A stretch of 64,000 nt of DNA from JBEKCP01 sp049509515 (GCA_049509515.1 JBEKZV010000034.1:53354-117353), one strand, 5' to 3'. Numbered from the stretch's first letter, positions 33,599 through 42,644 are shown. Made by a program: numbers and translations. The notes: a model not told the origin generated them from the letters alone.

Positions 33599-34663
33599 AT
33601 GAAGCCCATCGACACTCTCCGCTGGCTCGGCGGCCCGGACGGCTGCCTGGTGCTGATCGACCAGACCCTCCTACCGGTCGAGCTGAAGGAAATCGAGTGC
33701 CGGTCGGTGGAAGCCGTGTGGGAGGCGATCCGCACGCTGCGGGTACGCGGCGCGCCGGCCATCGGCATTGCGGCCGCCTATGGCGTGGTCGTGGGCGTCC
33801 AGCCGGCGATCGCCGGCAGCCCGGCCGACTTCCAGGCGCGGCTGGCCGAGGTGGCCGGCTACCTGGCCACCAGCCGCCCCACGGCCGTGAACCTGTTCTG
33901 GGCCCTGGACCGGATGAAGTGCAAGGCCGACCGACTGCGGCGCGAGGGCCGCACGCCAGGGGAAATCGCCGCCGGCCTGCTGGAAGAGGCCCGCGCGATC
34001 CACGAGGAAGACCGCACGCTGTGCCGGGCGATCGGCCGCCACGGGGCGGAGCTCTTGTCCGACGGCCAGGGCGTGCTGACGCATTGCAACGCCGGCGGGC
34101 TGGCCACGGCCGATTACGGCACCGCTCTGGCGATGTTGTTTGCCGCGGCGGAGGCGGGCAAGCGGCTGCACGTCTACGTGGATGAGACCCGCCCGCTCTT
34201 GCAGGGCGCCCGCCTGACCGCCTGGGAACTCCACGAGCAAGGGTTCGACGTGACGCTGCTGTGCGACTCGATGGCGGCCCAGGTGATGCGGGAAGGCCGC
34301 GTGCAATGCGTCATCACCGGGGCCGACCGCATCGCGGCCAACGGCGACACGGCCAACAAGATCGGCACCTACTCGCTGGCCGTGCTGGCCGCCGCCCACC
34401 ACATCCCCTTCTACGTCGCCGCCCCCGCGAGCACGTTCGACCTGTCGATCGCCGATGGGCGGGAGATCCCCATCGAGCACCGCGACCCGCGCGAGGTCAC
34501 GCACGGTTTCGGCCGGCAGACCGCGCCCGAGGGGATCCAGGTCTACAACCCGGCCTTTGACGTCACGCCGGCCGGGCTGATCACGGCCCTGGTGTGCGAC
34601 CGCGGAATCATTCGTCCCGTCACGCGGCAGGCGGTGGCGGAGAAGCTGGGGATTAAAGTTTAG
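33599..34663 (+). CDS. mtnA: S-methyl-5-thioribose-1-phosphate isomerase
   Basis: The 354-residue protein has RVRGAPAIGIAAAYGV near residue 48, the catalytic Cys in LTHCNAGGLATADYGTAL near 160, the catalytic Asp in VITGADRIAANGDTANKIG near 240, and PEGIQVYNPAFDVTP near the end. It converts MTR-1-P to MTRu-1-P in the methionine salvage pathway. The ATG at 33599 is preceded by GGAGGGAGAGGGG, which belongs to the repeat element; the ribosome-binding site therefore appears to be donated by the repeat. The stop codon TAG is the TTTAG of a REP palindrome. Other salvage genes are not adjacent. Confidence 0.95.
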   Translation: MKPIDTLRWLGGPDGCLVLIDQTLLPVELKEIECRSVEAVWEAIRTLRVRGAPAIGIAAAYGVVVGVQPAIAGSPADFQARLAEVAGYLATSRPTAVNLFWALDRMKCKADRLRREGRTPGEIAAGLLEEARAIHEEDRTLCRAIGRHGAELLSDGQGVLTHCNAGGLATADYGTALAMLFAAAEAGKRLHVYVDETRPLLQGARLTAWELHEQGFDVTLLCDSMAAQVMREGRVQCVITGADRIAANGDTANKIGTYSLAVLAAAHHIPFYVAAPASTFDLSIADGREIPIEHRDPREVTHGFGRQTAPEGIQVYNPAFDVTPAGLITALVCDRGIIRPVTRQAVAEKLGIKV

Positions 34664-34686
34664 CGGGCGGGCTTGCCCGCCGTTGG
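34659..34686. repeat. REP palindrome overlapping the mtnA stop
   Basis: TTTAGCGGGCGGGCTTGCCC, then GCCGTT, self-complementary in GGGCGGGCTTGCCCGCC. Its TAG is the mtnA stop codon. Confidence 0.85.
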
Positions 34687-34699
34687 GCCGTACGCGATG

Positions 34700-34751
34700 C
34701 CCTCACCCCCAGGTACCCGCTCGCGGGTACCTCTCCCGGAGGGAGAGGGGA
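34700..34751. repeat. CTCTCCCTCCGGGAGAG-family repeat, copy 3 (partial)
   Basis: CCCTCACCCCCAGGTACCCG, a small GGTACCCGC/GCGGGTACC palindrome, then CTCTCCCGGAGGGAGAGGGG. It lies between mtnA and the convergent secreted-protein gene, directly after the REP. Confidence 0.8.
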
Positions 34752-34759
34752 GTTTCCTT

Positions 34760-36499
34760 TCAGAACGGGTCGTCGCTCTTCCCCGGCGGGGAATTCTTGC
34801 CTGCCGGCGGGGCAAAGCCGCCTGCCGGCGGGCCCATGCCGACCGCCGGGATCATGTTCAAGATCGCCTTCAAGACCCCTTCCTCGACGGTCAGCCGCAC
34901 GCCGCTGCCGTTCGGGATCGGTTGGGCCACCATCGTGATGTGGTCCTTGCCGCCGGAAGCGGCCAGCAGTTGTGATACCTGGCCGGCGATCATCTTCGCC
35001 GTGTCGTCCGGCGCCACCTGGGAGACGAACTTGGCGATGGGGCCGGCGGCGATCGCCAACTGCATCGGCGGGATGGCCTTTCCCGCGTCGCGCTTCGAGC
35101 TGTCGATGACTTGCTTGAGCGTCGCCAGGGCGTTCTTGCCCGCCCCGAAGTACAGGCTGTCGCTGCCGATCCCCACGACCAGCGGCAACTCCTTGCCGAA
35201 TATGGCGGCGGCCTCTTCGTCCTGGATGGGGACGGTGGCGACGTGGAAGTTGACCCCCTCGTGCTTGGCCACGTCGAGCTTGATCAGTTGGGCCAGTTGC
35301 GGCTCTTCTTTGCCGGCCTCGGCGACGAGCTGCTTGAGGACCTTTTCCAGCTTCGCGCCGTCGGAGATCGTGATGCCGGCGACGAAGGTCGGTGCGCCGG
35401 CCTCCAGCACCAGCGCCATGCCGCCGTCGCTCTTGCGGCCCTCGATGGTCGTGCTGAACACGTCCAGGGCGTCGCCGAGCATTTGCTTGGCGACCTGTTT
35501 CTGCTCGTCGGTCAGGTCGTCGTTGCCGGCGAGGTCCTTCAGCGCCATCGTGCGGATCTTGCTGAAGGTGCTCTTCAGTTGCGCCACGGCCGTGTCGTCC
35601 AGCGTGCCGGCCGACAGGCAGGTCACGGCGGCGGCGGGGATCTGGAAGCCGGCGAAATTGGTCTTGGCCTCCTTCGTGGCGGCGAAGCGCTGGGCCGTCC
35701 GGGTGCCGGGCTGGGCCGTGACTTCACAATCCAGGTACACCGCGCCGGTGCTCGGGTCCATGCCCAGCCCCAATACGGCGGCGTCGAGCTCCTTGGCCAG
35801 CGTATTGATATTCTCGAGAGCCTGGTTGAACATGTTGGTGCGGATGGCCGCTTGCTCGGCACTCTCGCCGGGCCGCCGCATCTGGGTCAGGCTCAAGATC
35901 GCCTTGGCCTGCACGAGGAACTTCTCGCGTACCGCGTCGGGGAGGTTCTTGACCGAGCCCCGCACGGCCAGCAGGTATTTCCTGCCCAGGTCGCCCAGCA
36001 GGGGCGAGGGGTCCGCCGGCACCGAGCCCAGGGCGTCCTTGTTGTCGACGATGAAGGCCCACTGGCCCTTCTGGGCAGCGTAGAACGTCTGCCCCCTGGC
36101 GCCCGGCAGCTCATACACGCCCGCCGCGTCCGGGGGCGGCAGCTTGGGCACCAGCGACAGCAACTGCTTCAGGTCGGTAACCGGCACGAACGCCTGGACG
36201 GGGAACTGGCCGGACGGGGTGCCGTAGACGACGACGCCCCACGGCCGGGCCTTGTCGAGCCCCGCCAGCCCCCTGCCCTGCGTGAACAAGATCAGCGGGG
36301 CTTCCAGGCCCTTGGCCAGCTCGGGCTTCCCGGCCAACGCGCAGGCCTTCTGGATGGTGCCCATCAACTGGTCGTAGCCCCCAAACGACAGGGTCACCAG
36401 CGGTTTCTGCCCCGTGGACGCGGCGTCCTGGGCCGCGATTGGGGCCACGACGCCCAACACCAACAGGATTGCCAATATCCCACCGAGCCGGTTCTTCAC
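34760..36499 (-). CDS. Secreted protein of unknown function
   Basis: The ~579-residue product starts at a GTG (36499) preceded by GGAG with an eight-base spacer. Residues 1-23 form a signal peptide (ILAILLVLGVVAPIAAQ). The body is an alpha/beta protein with repeated segments of similar type (LVVYGTPSGQFPVQAFVPV; VVGIGSDSLYFGAGKNALATL), ending in a Pro/Gly-rich tail (GPPAGGFAPPAG). No catalytic motif or lipobox is visible. Related long secreted proteins are common in planctomycetes without assigned function. A GTAGGGTGGG repeat lies upstream in the divergent gap. Confidence 0.65.
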   Translation of the reverse strand: MKNRLGGILAILLVLGVVAPIAAQDAASTGQKPLVTLSFGGYDQLMGTIQKACALAGKPELAKGLEAPLILFTQGRGLAGLDKARPWGVVVYGTPSGQFPVQAFVPVTDLKQLLSLVPKLPPPDAAGVYELPGARGQTFYAAQKGQWAFIVDNKDALGSVPADPSPLLGDLGRKYLLAVRGSVKNLPDAVREKFLVQAKAILSLTQMRRPGESAEQAAIRTNMFNQALENINTLAKELDAAVLGLGMDPSTGAVYLDCEVTAQPGTRTAQRFAATKEAKTNFAGFQIPAAAVTCLSAGTLDDTAVAQLKSTFSKIRTMALKDLAGNDDLTDEQKQVAKQMLGDALDVFSTTIEGRKSDGGMALVLEAGAPTFVAGITISDGAKLEKVLKQLVAEAGKEEPQLAQLIKLDVAKHEGVNFHVATVPIQDEEAAAIFGKELPLVVGIGSDSLYFGAGKNALATLKQVIDSSKRDAGKAIPPMQLAIAAGPIAKFVSQVAPDDTAKMIAGQVSQLLAASGGKDHITMVAQPIPNGSGVRLTVEEGVLKAILNMIPAVGMGPPAGGFAPPAGKNSPPGKSDDPF

Positions 36500-36857
36500 G
36501 ATCGTTTCTCCTTGTGCAAGGCTGTAGGGTGGGGCGACGGGCACCGACGCGCAGCGTTGGTCGGCGAGCCCCACCATTTTGCGCACGAATTCTTGTAGTG
36601 GGGCTCGCTGCGCTCGACCCACCCTACTGTTCTTGTCTCCCCCTCCAGCACGTAATTCGCATAAGTCTATCCCTTCTTGGTCCGCAAGGATAGGGTGGGC
36701 GCCTCCTCGTCCTCCCGGCGGACCTTGGGCATGGACCCCACGGAGTGGACATGACCCACCAGCTTTTAGGGGTATGGCCGTGGAACTGAGGTTGTCCTGG
36801 CCACCCCAAGACAGTAAAAAAAGGAATCCTCCCGACCCCACTCCCAAGGCGCCAATC
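36500..36857. other. 358-base divergent gap with one inverted repeat
   Basis: 36524-36627 is repeat copy 4. The remaining ~230 bases up to the next start show no protein-like frame. TTGTCC at about 36793 could be a -35 but lacks a good -10. An A-run (AGTAAAAAAAGG) lies about 45 bases before the next gene. Confidence 0.5.
36524..36627. repeat. GTAGGGTGGG-family inverted repeat, copy 4 (long)
   Basis: Left end GTAGGGTGGGGCGACGGGCA with an extra ~30-base insertion, right end CTGCGCTCGACCCACCCTAC; the centre contains ACGAATTCTTGTAGTGGGGC, matching copy 2. Confidence 0.85.
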
Positions 36858-37799
36858 ATGACAGCGATCGCATTTCAGGTAGTCTTTCTGCTGGGGGCGG
36901 CCGGTCCGGCCGCTCCGCCGACCGATACCGCGGCGACTGCCGCGCCAACCAATCCCGTCCTGGTGGAACTGACCGAAAAGGGGGTGCCCATGCCGGACGG
37001 GACGGCCGTCAAACTGCCGCTGCCGACCGTGCCGGACGGGGCCGATGCGGCGGAACAGGCCCGCGCCCTGACGAAGATCCTCCCCCCGAACAGGTCGCTT
37101 GCGCAATTCACCGAGAAGTCGTCCGGTGCCCCCATCGCCTTGAAGATCCGCACCGTCCGCGGGAAGGAGGACGCGACCTTCCGGCTGATCGATCTGGGGT
37201 TCGTGGCCCACGGCCGCTGGGAGACGCTCAATTCGGACAAGTTCGCCGACAACTTCTTGAAGGCGAAGGGGAATCAGGCGAACCAGAAGCGCACCCTCTC
37301 CAAGTCGGGCTTCCTCACCAAGGAGGAAATGGCCCAGCGCGGCCTGGGCGGTGCCACCCCCGGTATGGAGCAGCGCTACTTCTACACCACGTTCAAGCTG
37401 TTCGACGAAGTCGAGGTCAGCGCGACCCGCCAGGCGGTCCTGACGAAGAGCCCCGGCAGCCTGTTGCTGGCGGCGCGGCTCGATCCGCGCTTCCTCGACG
37501 ATGCGGAGTATCCCAACCAGTGGCGGTCGATCGACGCCGGCGCGGCGGGCGTGCCGGTCCTCGGCCCCAAGCAGCCGTACCGCGGCGCCGGGTTCTACGT
37601 GAAGATCACGCGGCTCCAGCGGCCGGCCGGGGCCATCTTCATCGAGTACCACGGCGCGTTCGACGAGCCGTACGGCTGGTTCCAAGGCGAGAACCGGCTG
37701 CGGTCCAAGTTGCCGCTGGTGGCCGATCACGAGGTCAAGCAGTTCCGCATCAAACTGGGCCTGGCCAGCAAGGAAGAAGAGGAAACGGCGGAAAAATGA
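36858..37799 (+). CDS. Secreted protein of unknown function
   Basis: The 313-residue protein has a short hydrophobic N-terminus (IAFQVVFLLGAAGPAAPP), probably a signal peptide. The body begins LVELTEKGVPMPDGTAVKLP and includes KILPPNRSLAQFTEKSSGAP and, near the C-terminus, the beta-rich FIEYHGAFDEPYGWFQGENR. It ends in a Glu/Lys tail. No catalytic motif is recognised. AAGG lies eight bases before the ATG. The minus-strand ABC transporter genes converge on it downstream. Confidence 0.6.
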   Translation: MTAIAFQVVFLLGAAGPAAPPTDTAATAAPTNPVLVELTEKGVPMPDGTAVKLPLPTVPDGADAAEQARALTKILPPNRSLAQFTEKSSGAPIALKIRTVRGKEDATFRLIDLGFVAHGRWETLNSDKFADNFLKAKGNQANQKRTLSKSGFLTKEEMAQRGLGGATPGMEQRYFYTTFKLFDEVEVSATRQAVLTKSPGSLLLAARLDPRFLDDAEYPNQWRSIDAGAAGVPVLGPKQPYRGAGFYVKITRLQRPAGAIFIEYHGAFDEPYGWFQGENRLRSKLPLVADHEVKQFRIKLGLASKEEEETAEK

Positions 37800-37877
37800 C
37801 TTGTCCGCTCATAAAGCCGGGACCGGTGGTCACGGACGGCAAACGCGGACACGACCAACGGTCGCAGCTTTGTGCCC

Positions 37878-38735
37878 TCATCCCCGGTCCGGCACGGCGA
37901 ACGGCGGCAGAATGCTCTTGGGCCGGCGCGAGGAGACGCCGGGCACGACCCGCAGGCCGACAGGAGGGCCGACGACCGCAGCAGGCGTGGCCGACCCGCA
38001 AGCGGGTGCCCCGGCGGCCTGGGGACCGGGACTCGGCATGTCGGAGCGGACCTGCCCGTCCTGCATTCGCACGATCCGCTCCGCCCGGCGGCCCAGGGCG
38101 TCGTCGTGCGTGATCAGCACGATGGTCATGCCCTGCTGGCGGTGCAAGGCGGCGAACAGGTCGAAGACGTCCGCGGCGGATTTCGAGTCCAGGTTGCCGG
38201 TGGGCTCGTCGGCCAACAGGATGACCGGCTCATTGGCCAGGGCCCGGGCGATGGCCACCCGCTGCCGCTCGCCGACGGAGAGCTTCTCCGGCGGGTGGTG
38301 GATGCGGTGGCCCAGCCCGACCTCTTCCAACAACTCGACGGCCCGCTGGGCCCGGGCGGAGGCCGGCAGGGGCGACTCGAACATCGGCACCTGGACGTTC
38401 TCCATGGCCGAGAGCACCGGCAGCAGGTAGAAGGACTGGAAGACGAAGCCGATCTTCTGGGCCCGCAGCCGGTTCCAGTTGGGGATTTGCGACATGGGGC
38501 GGCCCTCGAAGTAGGTCTCGCCCGAAGTGGGCCGGTCCAGCGCGCCGAGCATGTTTAGGAGCGTGGACTTGCCGCTGCCGCTGGGGCCCATGACCGCGAC
38601 GTACTCGCCGCGGCGGATCTCCAGCGTCACGTCCACCAGCGCGTTCACCTGCCCGTCCGGGTAGAGCTTGGTGAGGTGCTCGGCCCGCAGCAGGACCCCG
38701 TTGCCGTTGCCCGGCGGATGCTCGTGCTTACTCAT
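37878..38735 (-). CDS. ABC transporter ATP-binding subunit (MacB/LolD-like)
   Basis: The 285-residue protein has Walker A GPSGSGKST, a Q-loop in GFVFQSFYLLP, the signature LSVGERQRVAIARAL (a variant of LSGGQ), Walker B VILLADEPTGNLD and the H-switch LITHDDAL. This is the class that drives lipoprotein release or macrolide and peptide export. The last ~55 residues after VRMQDGQVRSDMPSP are Pro/Ala/Gly-rich and not part of the domain. It overlaps the upstream permease gene by eight bases (ATGAGTAA), so the two are co-transcribed and coupled. Confidence 0.9.
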   Translation of the reverse strand: MSKHEHPPGNGNGVLLRAEHLTKLYPDGQVNALVDVTLEIRRGEYVAVMGPSGSGKSTLLNMLGALDRPTSGETYFEGRPMSQIPNWNRLRAQKIGFVFQSFYLLPVLSAMENVQVPMFESPLPASARAQRAVELLEEVGLGHRIHHPPEKLSVGERQRVAIARALANEPVILLADEPTGNLDSKSAADVFDLFAALHRQQGMTIVLITHDDALGRRAERIVRMQDGQVRSDMPSPGPQAAGAPACGSATPAAVVGPPVGLRVVPGVSSRRPKSILPPFAVPDRG

Positions 38736-39879
38736 GGCGGATGGCCTCCGTGGGCAGCAGGCGGGCGCCGCGGAAGGCCGGATAGGCGGCCCCGAGCAGC
38801 CCCACCACCAAAGCGATGACGAATCCCTTGGCCATGATCGCCGGCGAAAGGCTGTTTGGGATGGCCCCGTTGGCCAGCGGCAGGCGACTCAAGAGGAGCG
38901 TCAGGCCGATGCCGCCCACCGTGCCGACGATCGCGCCGCCGAGGCTCAAGAGCACCGATTCCATGAGGATCATCCGTATGACGCGCGACGGCCGCCAGCC
39001 GATCGCCCGCAGGATGCCGATCTCGCGGGTCCGCTCGAACACCGACATGATCATCGTATTGAGCATGAAGAGCATGCCCATCAGGAGCGCGACCACCGAA
39101 ACTGCCCACGCCATGGCCTTGAACGCGCGGAGTTGGGTCTGCGTGTTGAGGAACTCCTGGGGGGGCTTCGCCTGAACCTTGCCCTTCACACGGAGCTTGT
39201 CGGCCACGGGCCCCTCGATGGCGGCCCGCGCCGCCTTGATCGACTCGTCGCTGTCGTCCTTCAAGCGGACGGTCAGGCCGGTGATCAAGCCGGTCTTCCC
39301 GGTGAGTTTTTGGGCATCCTCCAAAAGGAGGACGGCCCAGTTGTTCTCGATATCCGACTTGCTCTCGTAGATGCCGACGACGCGGTAGTTCTCCCCCGAA
39401 ACCTCGACATTGTCGCCGAGTTTCAGGTGGGCGTTCTTGGCAAGGTCTTTGCCCAGCATGATGCCCTTCTTGCCGCGGGACTCCACCGTGAGGCCCTGTC
39501 CCTCGAGTATCGTCAACTCCCGGAACATGAAAGCCCCGGCCGGCCAGCCCTGGACCACGACGCCGTTGATCCCGAGATTGTCGAACGAGAGCATGTCCAC
39601 CAGGCCGGGAGACACGCCCTGCACGCCGTCGAGGGCGGCAACGTCCTGCCCGAGCTTCTCGGGGAGCGTGCCGGCCATCGGATTGACGGCATCGGAGCGG
39701 GACACGATCAGGTGGATGTGCCGCTGTTGATACAGGTCGAGGAGCGTGGCCTGGAGGCCGTCCGAGATGCCCACCAGGGTGACGAACATCCCCACGGCGG
39801 CCGCCACGCCGGTGAGCGTGAGCGTCGAACGAATCCGCCGCCGCAGGACATTCTTGAGAACAAACGTGTGAAACCGCAT
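38728..39879 (-). CDS. ABC transporter permease (FtsX/MacB family)
   Basis: The 383-residue protein has one N-terminal transmembrane helix (STLTLTGVAAAVGMFVTLVG), a ~210-residue extracytoplasmic MacB-like domain and three C-terminal helices (from AMAWAVSVVALLMGMLFMLN; VLLSLGGAIVGTVGGIGLTL; GFVIALVVGLLGAAYPAFRG). The motif VFERTREIGILRAIGWRPS before the second helix is the coupling segment of FtsX-like permeases. It pairs with the ATP-binding subunit to form a lipoprotein- or peptide-type transporter in the inner membrane. AAGGGGGG precedes the ATG. No membrane-fusion protein gene is adjacent. Confidence 0.9.
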   Translation of the reverse strand: MRFHTFVLKNVLRRRIRSTLTLTGVAAAVGMFVTLVGISDGLQATLLDLYQQRHIHLIVSRSDAVNPMAGTLPEKLGQDVAALDGVQGVSPGLVDMLSFDNLGINGVVVQGWPAGAFMFRELTILEGQGLTVESRGKKGIMLGKDLAKNAHLKLGDNVEVSGENYRVVGIYESKSDIENNWAVLLLEDAQKLTGKTGLITGLTVRLKDDSDESIKAARAAIEGPVADKLRVKGKVQAKPPQEFLNTQTQLRAFKAMAWAVSVVALLMGMLFMLNTMIMSVFERTREIGILRAIGWRPSRVIRMILMESVLLSLGGAIVGTVGGIGLTLLLSRLPLANGAIPNSLSPAIMAKGFVIALVVGLLGAAYPAFRGARLLPTEAIRHE

Positions 39880-40049
39880 CGACCCCCCTTTTGAACCCCG
39901 AGCGGAACCGGCAAATCACCAATCTCTTATGATATCGCCTTTCCCGCGGGGGTCTAGATGAGGAATGAACGACCCGCCGCTAAATCTTAACGATCTGGCC
40001 GGCATAACCCAGTGGGCCGCAGGGTGGGCATTACCTACCCCGTGGACGC

Positions 40050-40115
40050 GTAGGTTATGCTTCAGCATAACGCAACATCTTATCGCAACAGATGTTATGC
40101 TAAAGCATAACCTAC
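40050..40115. repeat. 66-base palindrome GTAGGTTATGCTTCAGCATAA, copy 1
   Basis: Starts GTAGGTTATGCTTCAGCATA and ends TTATGCTAAAGCATAACCTA plus C; each half is itself a small palindrome (TTATGCTTCAGCATAA; TTATGCTAAAGCATAA). A second copy of equal length is at 46665-46730. Non-coding gap 39880-40148. Confidence 0.9.
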
Positions 40116-40148
40116 CCGGCGACCCGGCATTGCAAGTTTGGCGGACCG

Positions 40149-40451
40149 CTAGTTCTTATCGCCGGACTCTTCCGCCGCCGGTCCCTTGATCTTCTCGGGG
40201 ACCTCGGGGACATCGAGCTTGATGTTCATGTCAAGCTTGAAGTCTTTTGGCCAATTGCACTTGGGTAAATTGGCCATGTTCCCGCCGCCCCCCGGCTGGG
40301 CCAGCGGGGCCTCGTCGGCATCCGGGGCCAGCGGGCCCGGCCTGACGTAGTGCTGATGGGTCAACCAGTAGTAGGAGACACCCCCCCCGCCGGCCAACGC
40401 CAGCAAACAGACCGCGGACACCGCAATCCAAAGCGTCTTCTTGGTCGCCAT
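40149..40451 (-). CDS. Small membrane-anchored protein
   Basis: The 100-residue protein (ATG 40451) has an N-terminal transmembrane helix (TLWIAVSAVCLLALAGGGGV) followed by a ~70-residue Pro/Ala/Asp-rich, probably extracytoplasmic tail with a Gly-Gly-Gly-Gly loop and the segment KLDMNIKLDVPEVPEKI. No motif identifies a function. It is divergent from the zinc metallopeptidase gene; no partner is obvious. Confidence 0.55.
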   Translation of the reverse strand: MATKKTLWIAVSAVCLLALAGGGGVSYYWLTHQHYVRPGPLAPDADEAPLAQPGGGGNMANLPKCNWPKDFKLDMNIKLDVPEVPEKIKGPAAEESGDKN

Positions 40452-40643
40452 GGCCGATACTCCATTTCTACGATGACCCGCGTTTCGCACCTAAACCCGG
40501 AAAAGCCTCCATTTTGCACAGCCCCGGTATCATCATCGGACGGCCGCGACCTGAACACGAACAAAGTTGGCACCCTATGCCCCGAATGGCCAACGGGATA
40601 CACTGCGTGCGGCCGGGCAGATGCGTGTGCCGCCCCGGCAGCG

Positions 40644-40649
40644 TACAAT
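40644..40649 (+). promoter_or_regulatory. -10 element TACAATTGG upstream of the metallopeptidase gene
   Basis: TACAATTGG at 40644, about 47 bases before the ATG at 40696. A second candidate, TTATAC at 40676, lies closer. The surrounding CCCCGGCAGC.TAC matches the element before trxA. Confidence 0.45.
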
Positions 40650-40695
40650 TGGCTAGAGTGACACGTCTCGACCCATTATACAGGATGCCCTGCTG

Positions 40696-41379
40696 ATGTT
40701 CGTCTTCGACCCGATGTATTTTCTTTTCGTAGGCCCGGCCCTGCTCTTGGGCCTGTGGGCCCAGTTCCGGGTGAAATCAACCTACGCGGCGACGCGGCAG
40801 ATGCCGGCCCCGCTGAGCGGGGCGGCGGCCGCCCGGCATGTCCTCGACTCGGCCGGGCTGCAGAACGTGGCGATCGAGCAGATCCCCGGCGAGCTTAGCG
40901 ACCACTACGATCCGCGGGACAAGGTGCTCCGCCTCAGCCCCGAGGTCTACCAGAGCTGCTCGCTGGCGGCGGTGGGGATCGCGGCGCACGAGGCGGGCCA
41001 TGCCCTCCAGGACGCCTACGCCTACGCCCCGCTCGTGCTGCGGACCGCGGCCGTCCCCGTGGCCGGCTTCGGCAGCAAGATCGGCATCTGGCTGGTCATC
41101 CTCGGCGCCATCTTTCACATGAACCCCATGCTGATCTGGGCGGGCATCATCCTGTTCAGCGGCGTCGTGGTCTTCCAGATCGTCAACCTGCCGGTGGAAT
41201 TCAACGCCAGCTCGCGGGCCAAGCAGCAACTGGTAGCCCTGGGCATCATCGACCAGGAGCAGCTCTACTACGTCGAGAAGATGCTCAACGCCGCCGCCCT
41301 GACCTACGTGGCCGCCACGCTCCAGGCCCTGATGGTGCTCCTGTACCTGATCATGCGCTTCGGCGGGAGAAGGGATTAG
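40696..41379 (+). CDS. Neutral zinc metallopeptidase, membrane (Zn_peptidase_2 / YugP family)
   Basis: The 227-residue protein has an N-terminal hydrophobic segment (MYFLFVGPALLLGLWAQF), the zinc-binding motif HEAGHALQDA at residues ~97-106, and further membrane segments (IWLVILGAIFHMNPMLIWAG; VVVFQIVNLPVEFNASSRAK with the conserved Glu-Phe-Asn-Ala-Ser-Ser). It is an inner-membrane peptidase of unknown substrate. The stop codon TAG lies inside the GGGATTAGGG word array that follows. The start ATG 40696 has AGGA about ten bases upstream. Confidence 0.9.
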   Translation: MFVFDPMYFLFVGPALLLGLWAQFRVKSTYAATRQMPAPLSGAAAARHVLDSAGLQNVAIEQIPGELSDHYDPRDKVLRLSPEVYQSCSLAAVGIAAHEAGHALQDAYAYAPLVLRTAAVPVAGFGSKIGIWLVILGAIFHMNPMLIWAGIILFSGVVVFQIVNLPVEFNASSRAKQQLVALGIIDQEQLYYVEKMLNAAALTYVAATLQALMVLLYLIMRFGGRRD

Positions 41380-41456
41380 GGATTGGGGATTAGGGATTGG
41401 ACTGCACCGGGCCGCCGCTTGGTCTCCAATCCCCAATTCCTAATCCCCAATCCCTT
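41372..41456. repeat. Short-word foldback array (GGGATTAGGGATTGG)
   Basis: GGGATTAGGGATTGGGGATT at 41372 is mirrored by CCAATCCCCAATTCCTAATC, then CCCAATCCC, at 41427-41456. It lies between convergent genes, and the first ATTAG contains the stop of the metallopeptidase gene. Confidence 0.8.
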
Positions 41457-41462
41457 TTTCGC

Positions 41463-42644
41463 TCATTGCACCTCGTCGAGCTTCACCATTCGCCGCTCGG
41501 AGGCGGAGATCAGGGCCGCTTCGAGCACCCGCTGGGTCTGGTAGGCATCGTTGAAATCGGGGATGGGCAGGGTCGGTTCCTGTCCGCCCAGCACCCTCAG
41601 GATGTCGTAGGCCTGGTTGGTGAAGCCGTGCTCGTAGCCGATGATGTGGGCGTCGGGCCACCAGTTGGCCACGTACGGGTGATCGCCGCCGTGCGTACAC
41701 ATGAGCGTGCTCCAGCCCTGCACCGCCCGGGGCAGCGTGGCATCGTAATACTCGAGCTCGTTCATCCGCTCGAAGTCGAACTTCACCGAGCCTTTCGTGC
41801 CGTTGAGCTCGAAGGTGTTCCGGTTCTGGTTGCCGGTGGCCTGGCGGGCGGCCTCGAAGCTGGCCACGGCGCCGCCGGAGAAGCGGGCCAGGAACAGCAC
41901 GGTGTCGTCGACGGTCACGCGGCCCTTGGCGGCCGTACCCGCGCGGCCCGCCGCAATCCCCCCCGCCGCCACGCCGGCCGGCAGCGTCCGCTCCTTGATG
42001 AAGGTCTCGGCGATTGCCCCGGCAATCTCGACGATCTCCTGGCCGGTGACGAAGCGGGTCACGTCGATGATGTGCGCGTTCAGGTCGCCGTGGGCCCCGG
42101 AGCCGGCCAGGTTCTTGTCGAACCGCCACAACAGTGGCACCGCCTCCCCAGCCCAGTCCTGCAAGTAGGCCGCCCGCACGTGCCGGATCTCGCCGAGCTT
42201 GCCCTGTTTGACCAGCTGGTGGGCCAGGCCGACGGCCGGGCAGCGGCGGTAGTTGAACCACACGAACGTCTTGACGCCGGCCTTCCGCGCGGCCTCGACC
42301 ATCGCCCGGGCGTCGGCCAGCGACCCGGCGATGGGCTTCTCGCACGCGCAGGGCTTTCCGGCGGCAATCGCCGCCTTGGCCACCGGGGCATGCATGTAGT
42401 TGGGCGTCACGACGTCCACCAGGCCGATCTCCGGCGAGCGGACCACCGCCTCCCAGTCGGTCGCGGCGTGCTGCCACCCCCAATTGGCCGCGAAGGCCGC
42501 CGGATTCTCCTCCGCCTGCCCGAACACCGTGTGCATCACCGCCTGTACCGGCGGCTTGAAGAACTTGTTGACCTGGCCCCACGCATTGGAATGCGATCGG
42601 CCCATGAAACCCTGCCCGATCAGGGCCACGTTCACCTTGGCCAT
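41463..42644 (-). CDS. Gfo/Idh/MocA-family oxidoreductase (cytoplasmic)
   Basis: The 393-residue protein starts MAKVNVALIGQGFMGRSHSN with the Rossmann Gly-x-Gly-x-x-Gly, then LVDVVTPNYMHAPVAKAAIA, KPCACEKPIAGSLADARAMV with the catalytic Glu-Lys, and RCPAVGLAHQLVKQGKLGEIRH. Unlike the protein at 13.7 kb it has no Tat signal, so it should act on sugars or derivatives in the cytoplasm with NAD(P). AAAGGAG lies nine bases before the ATG, and TATAAC lies about 35 bases upstream. Its 3' end faces the metallopeptidase gene. Confidence 0.9.
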   Translation of the reverse strand: MAKVNVALIGQGFMGRSHSNAWGQVNKFFKPPVQAVMHTVFGQAEENPAAFAANWGWQHAATDWEAVVRSPEIGLVDVVTPNYMHAPVAKAAIAAGKPCACEKPIAGSLADARAMVEAARKAGVKTFVWFNYRRCPAVGLAHQLVKQGKLGEIRHVRAAYLQDWAGEAVPLLWRFDKNLAGSGAHGDLNAHIIDVTRFVTGQEIVEIAGAIAETFIKERTLPAGVAAGGIAAGRAGTAAKGRVTVDDTVLFLARFSGGAVASFEAARQATGNQNRNTFELNGTKGSVKFDFERMNELEYYDATLPRAVQGWSTLMCTHGGDHPYVANWWPDAHIIGYEHGFTNQAYDILRVLGGQEPTLPIPDFNDAYQTQRVLEAALISASERRMVKLDEVQ

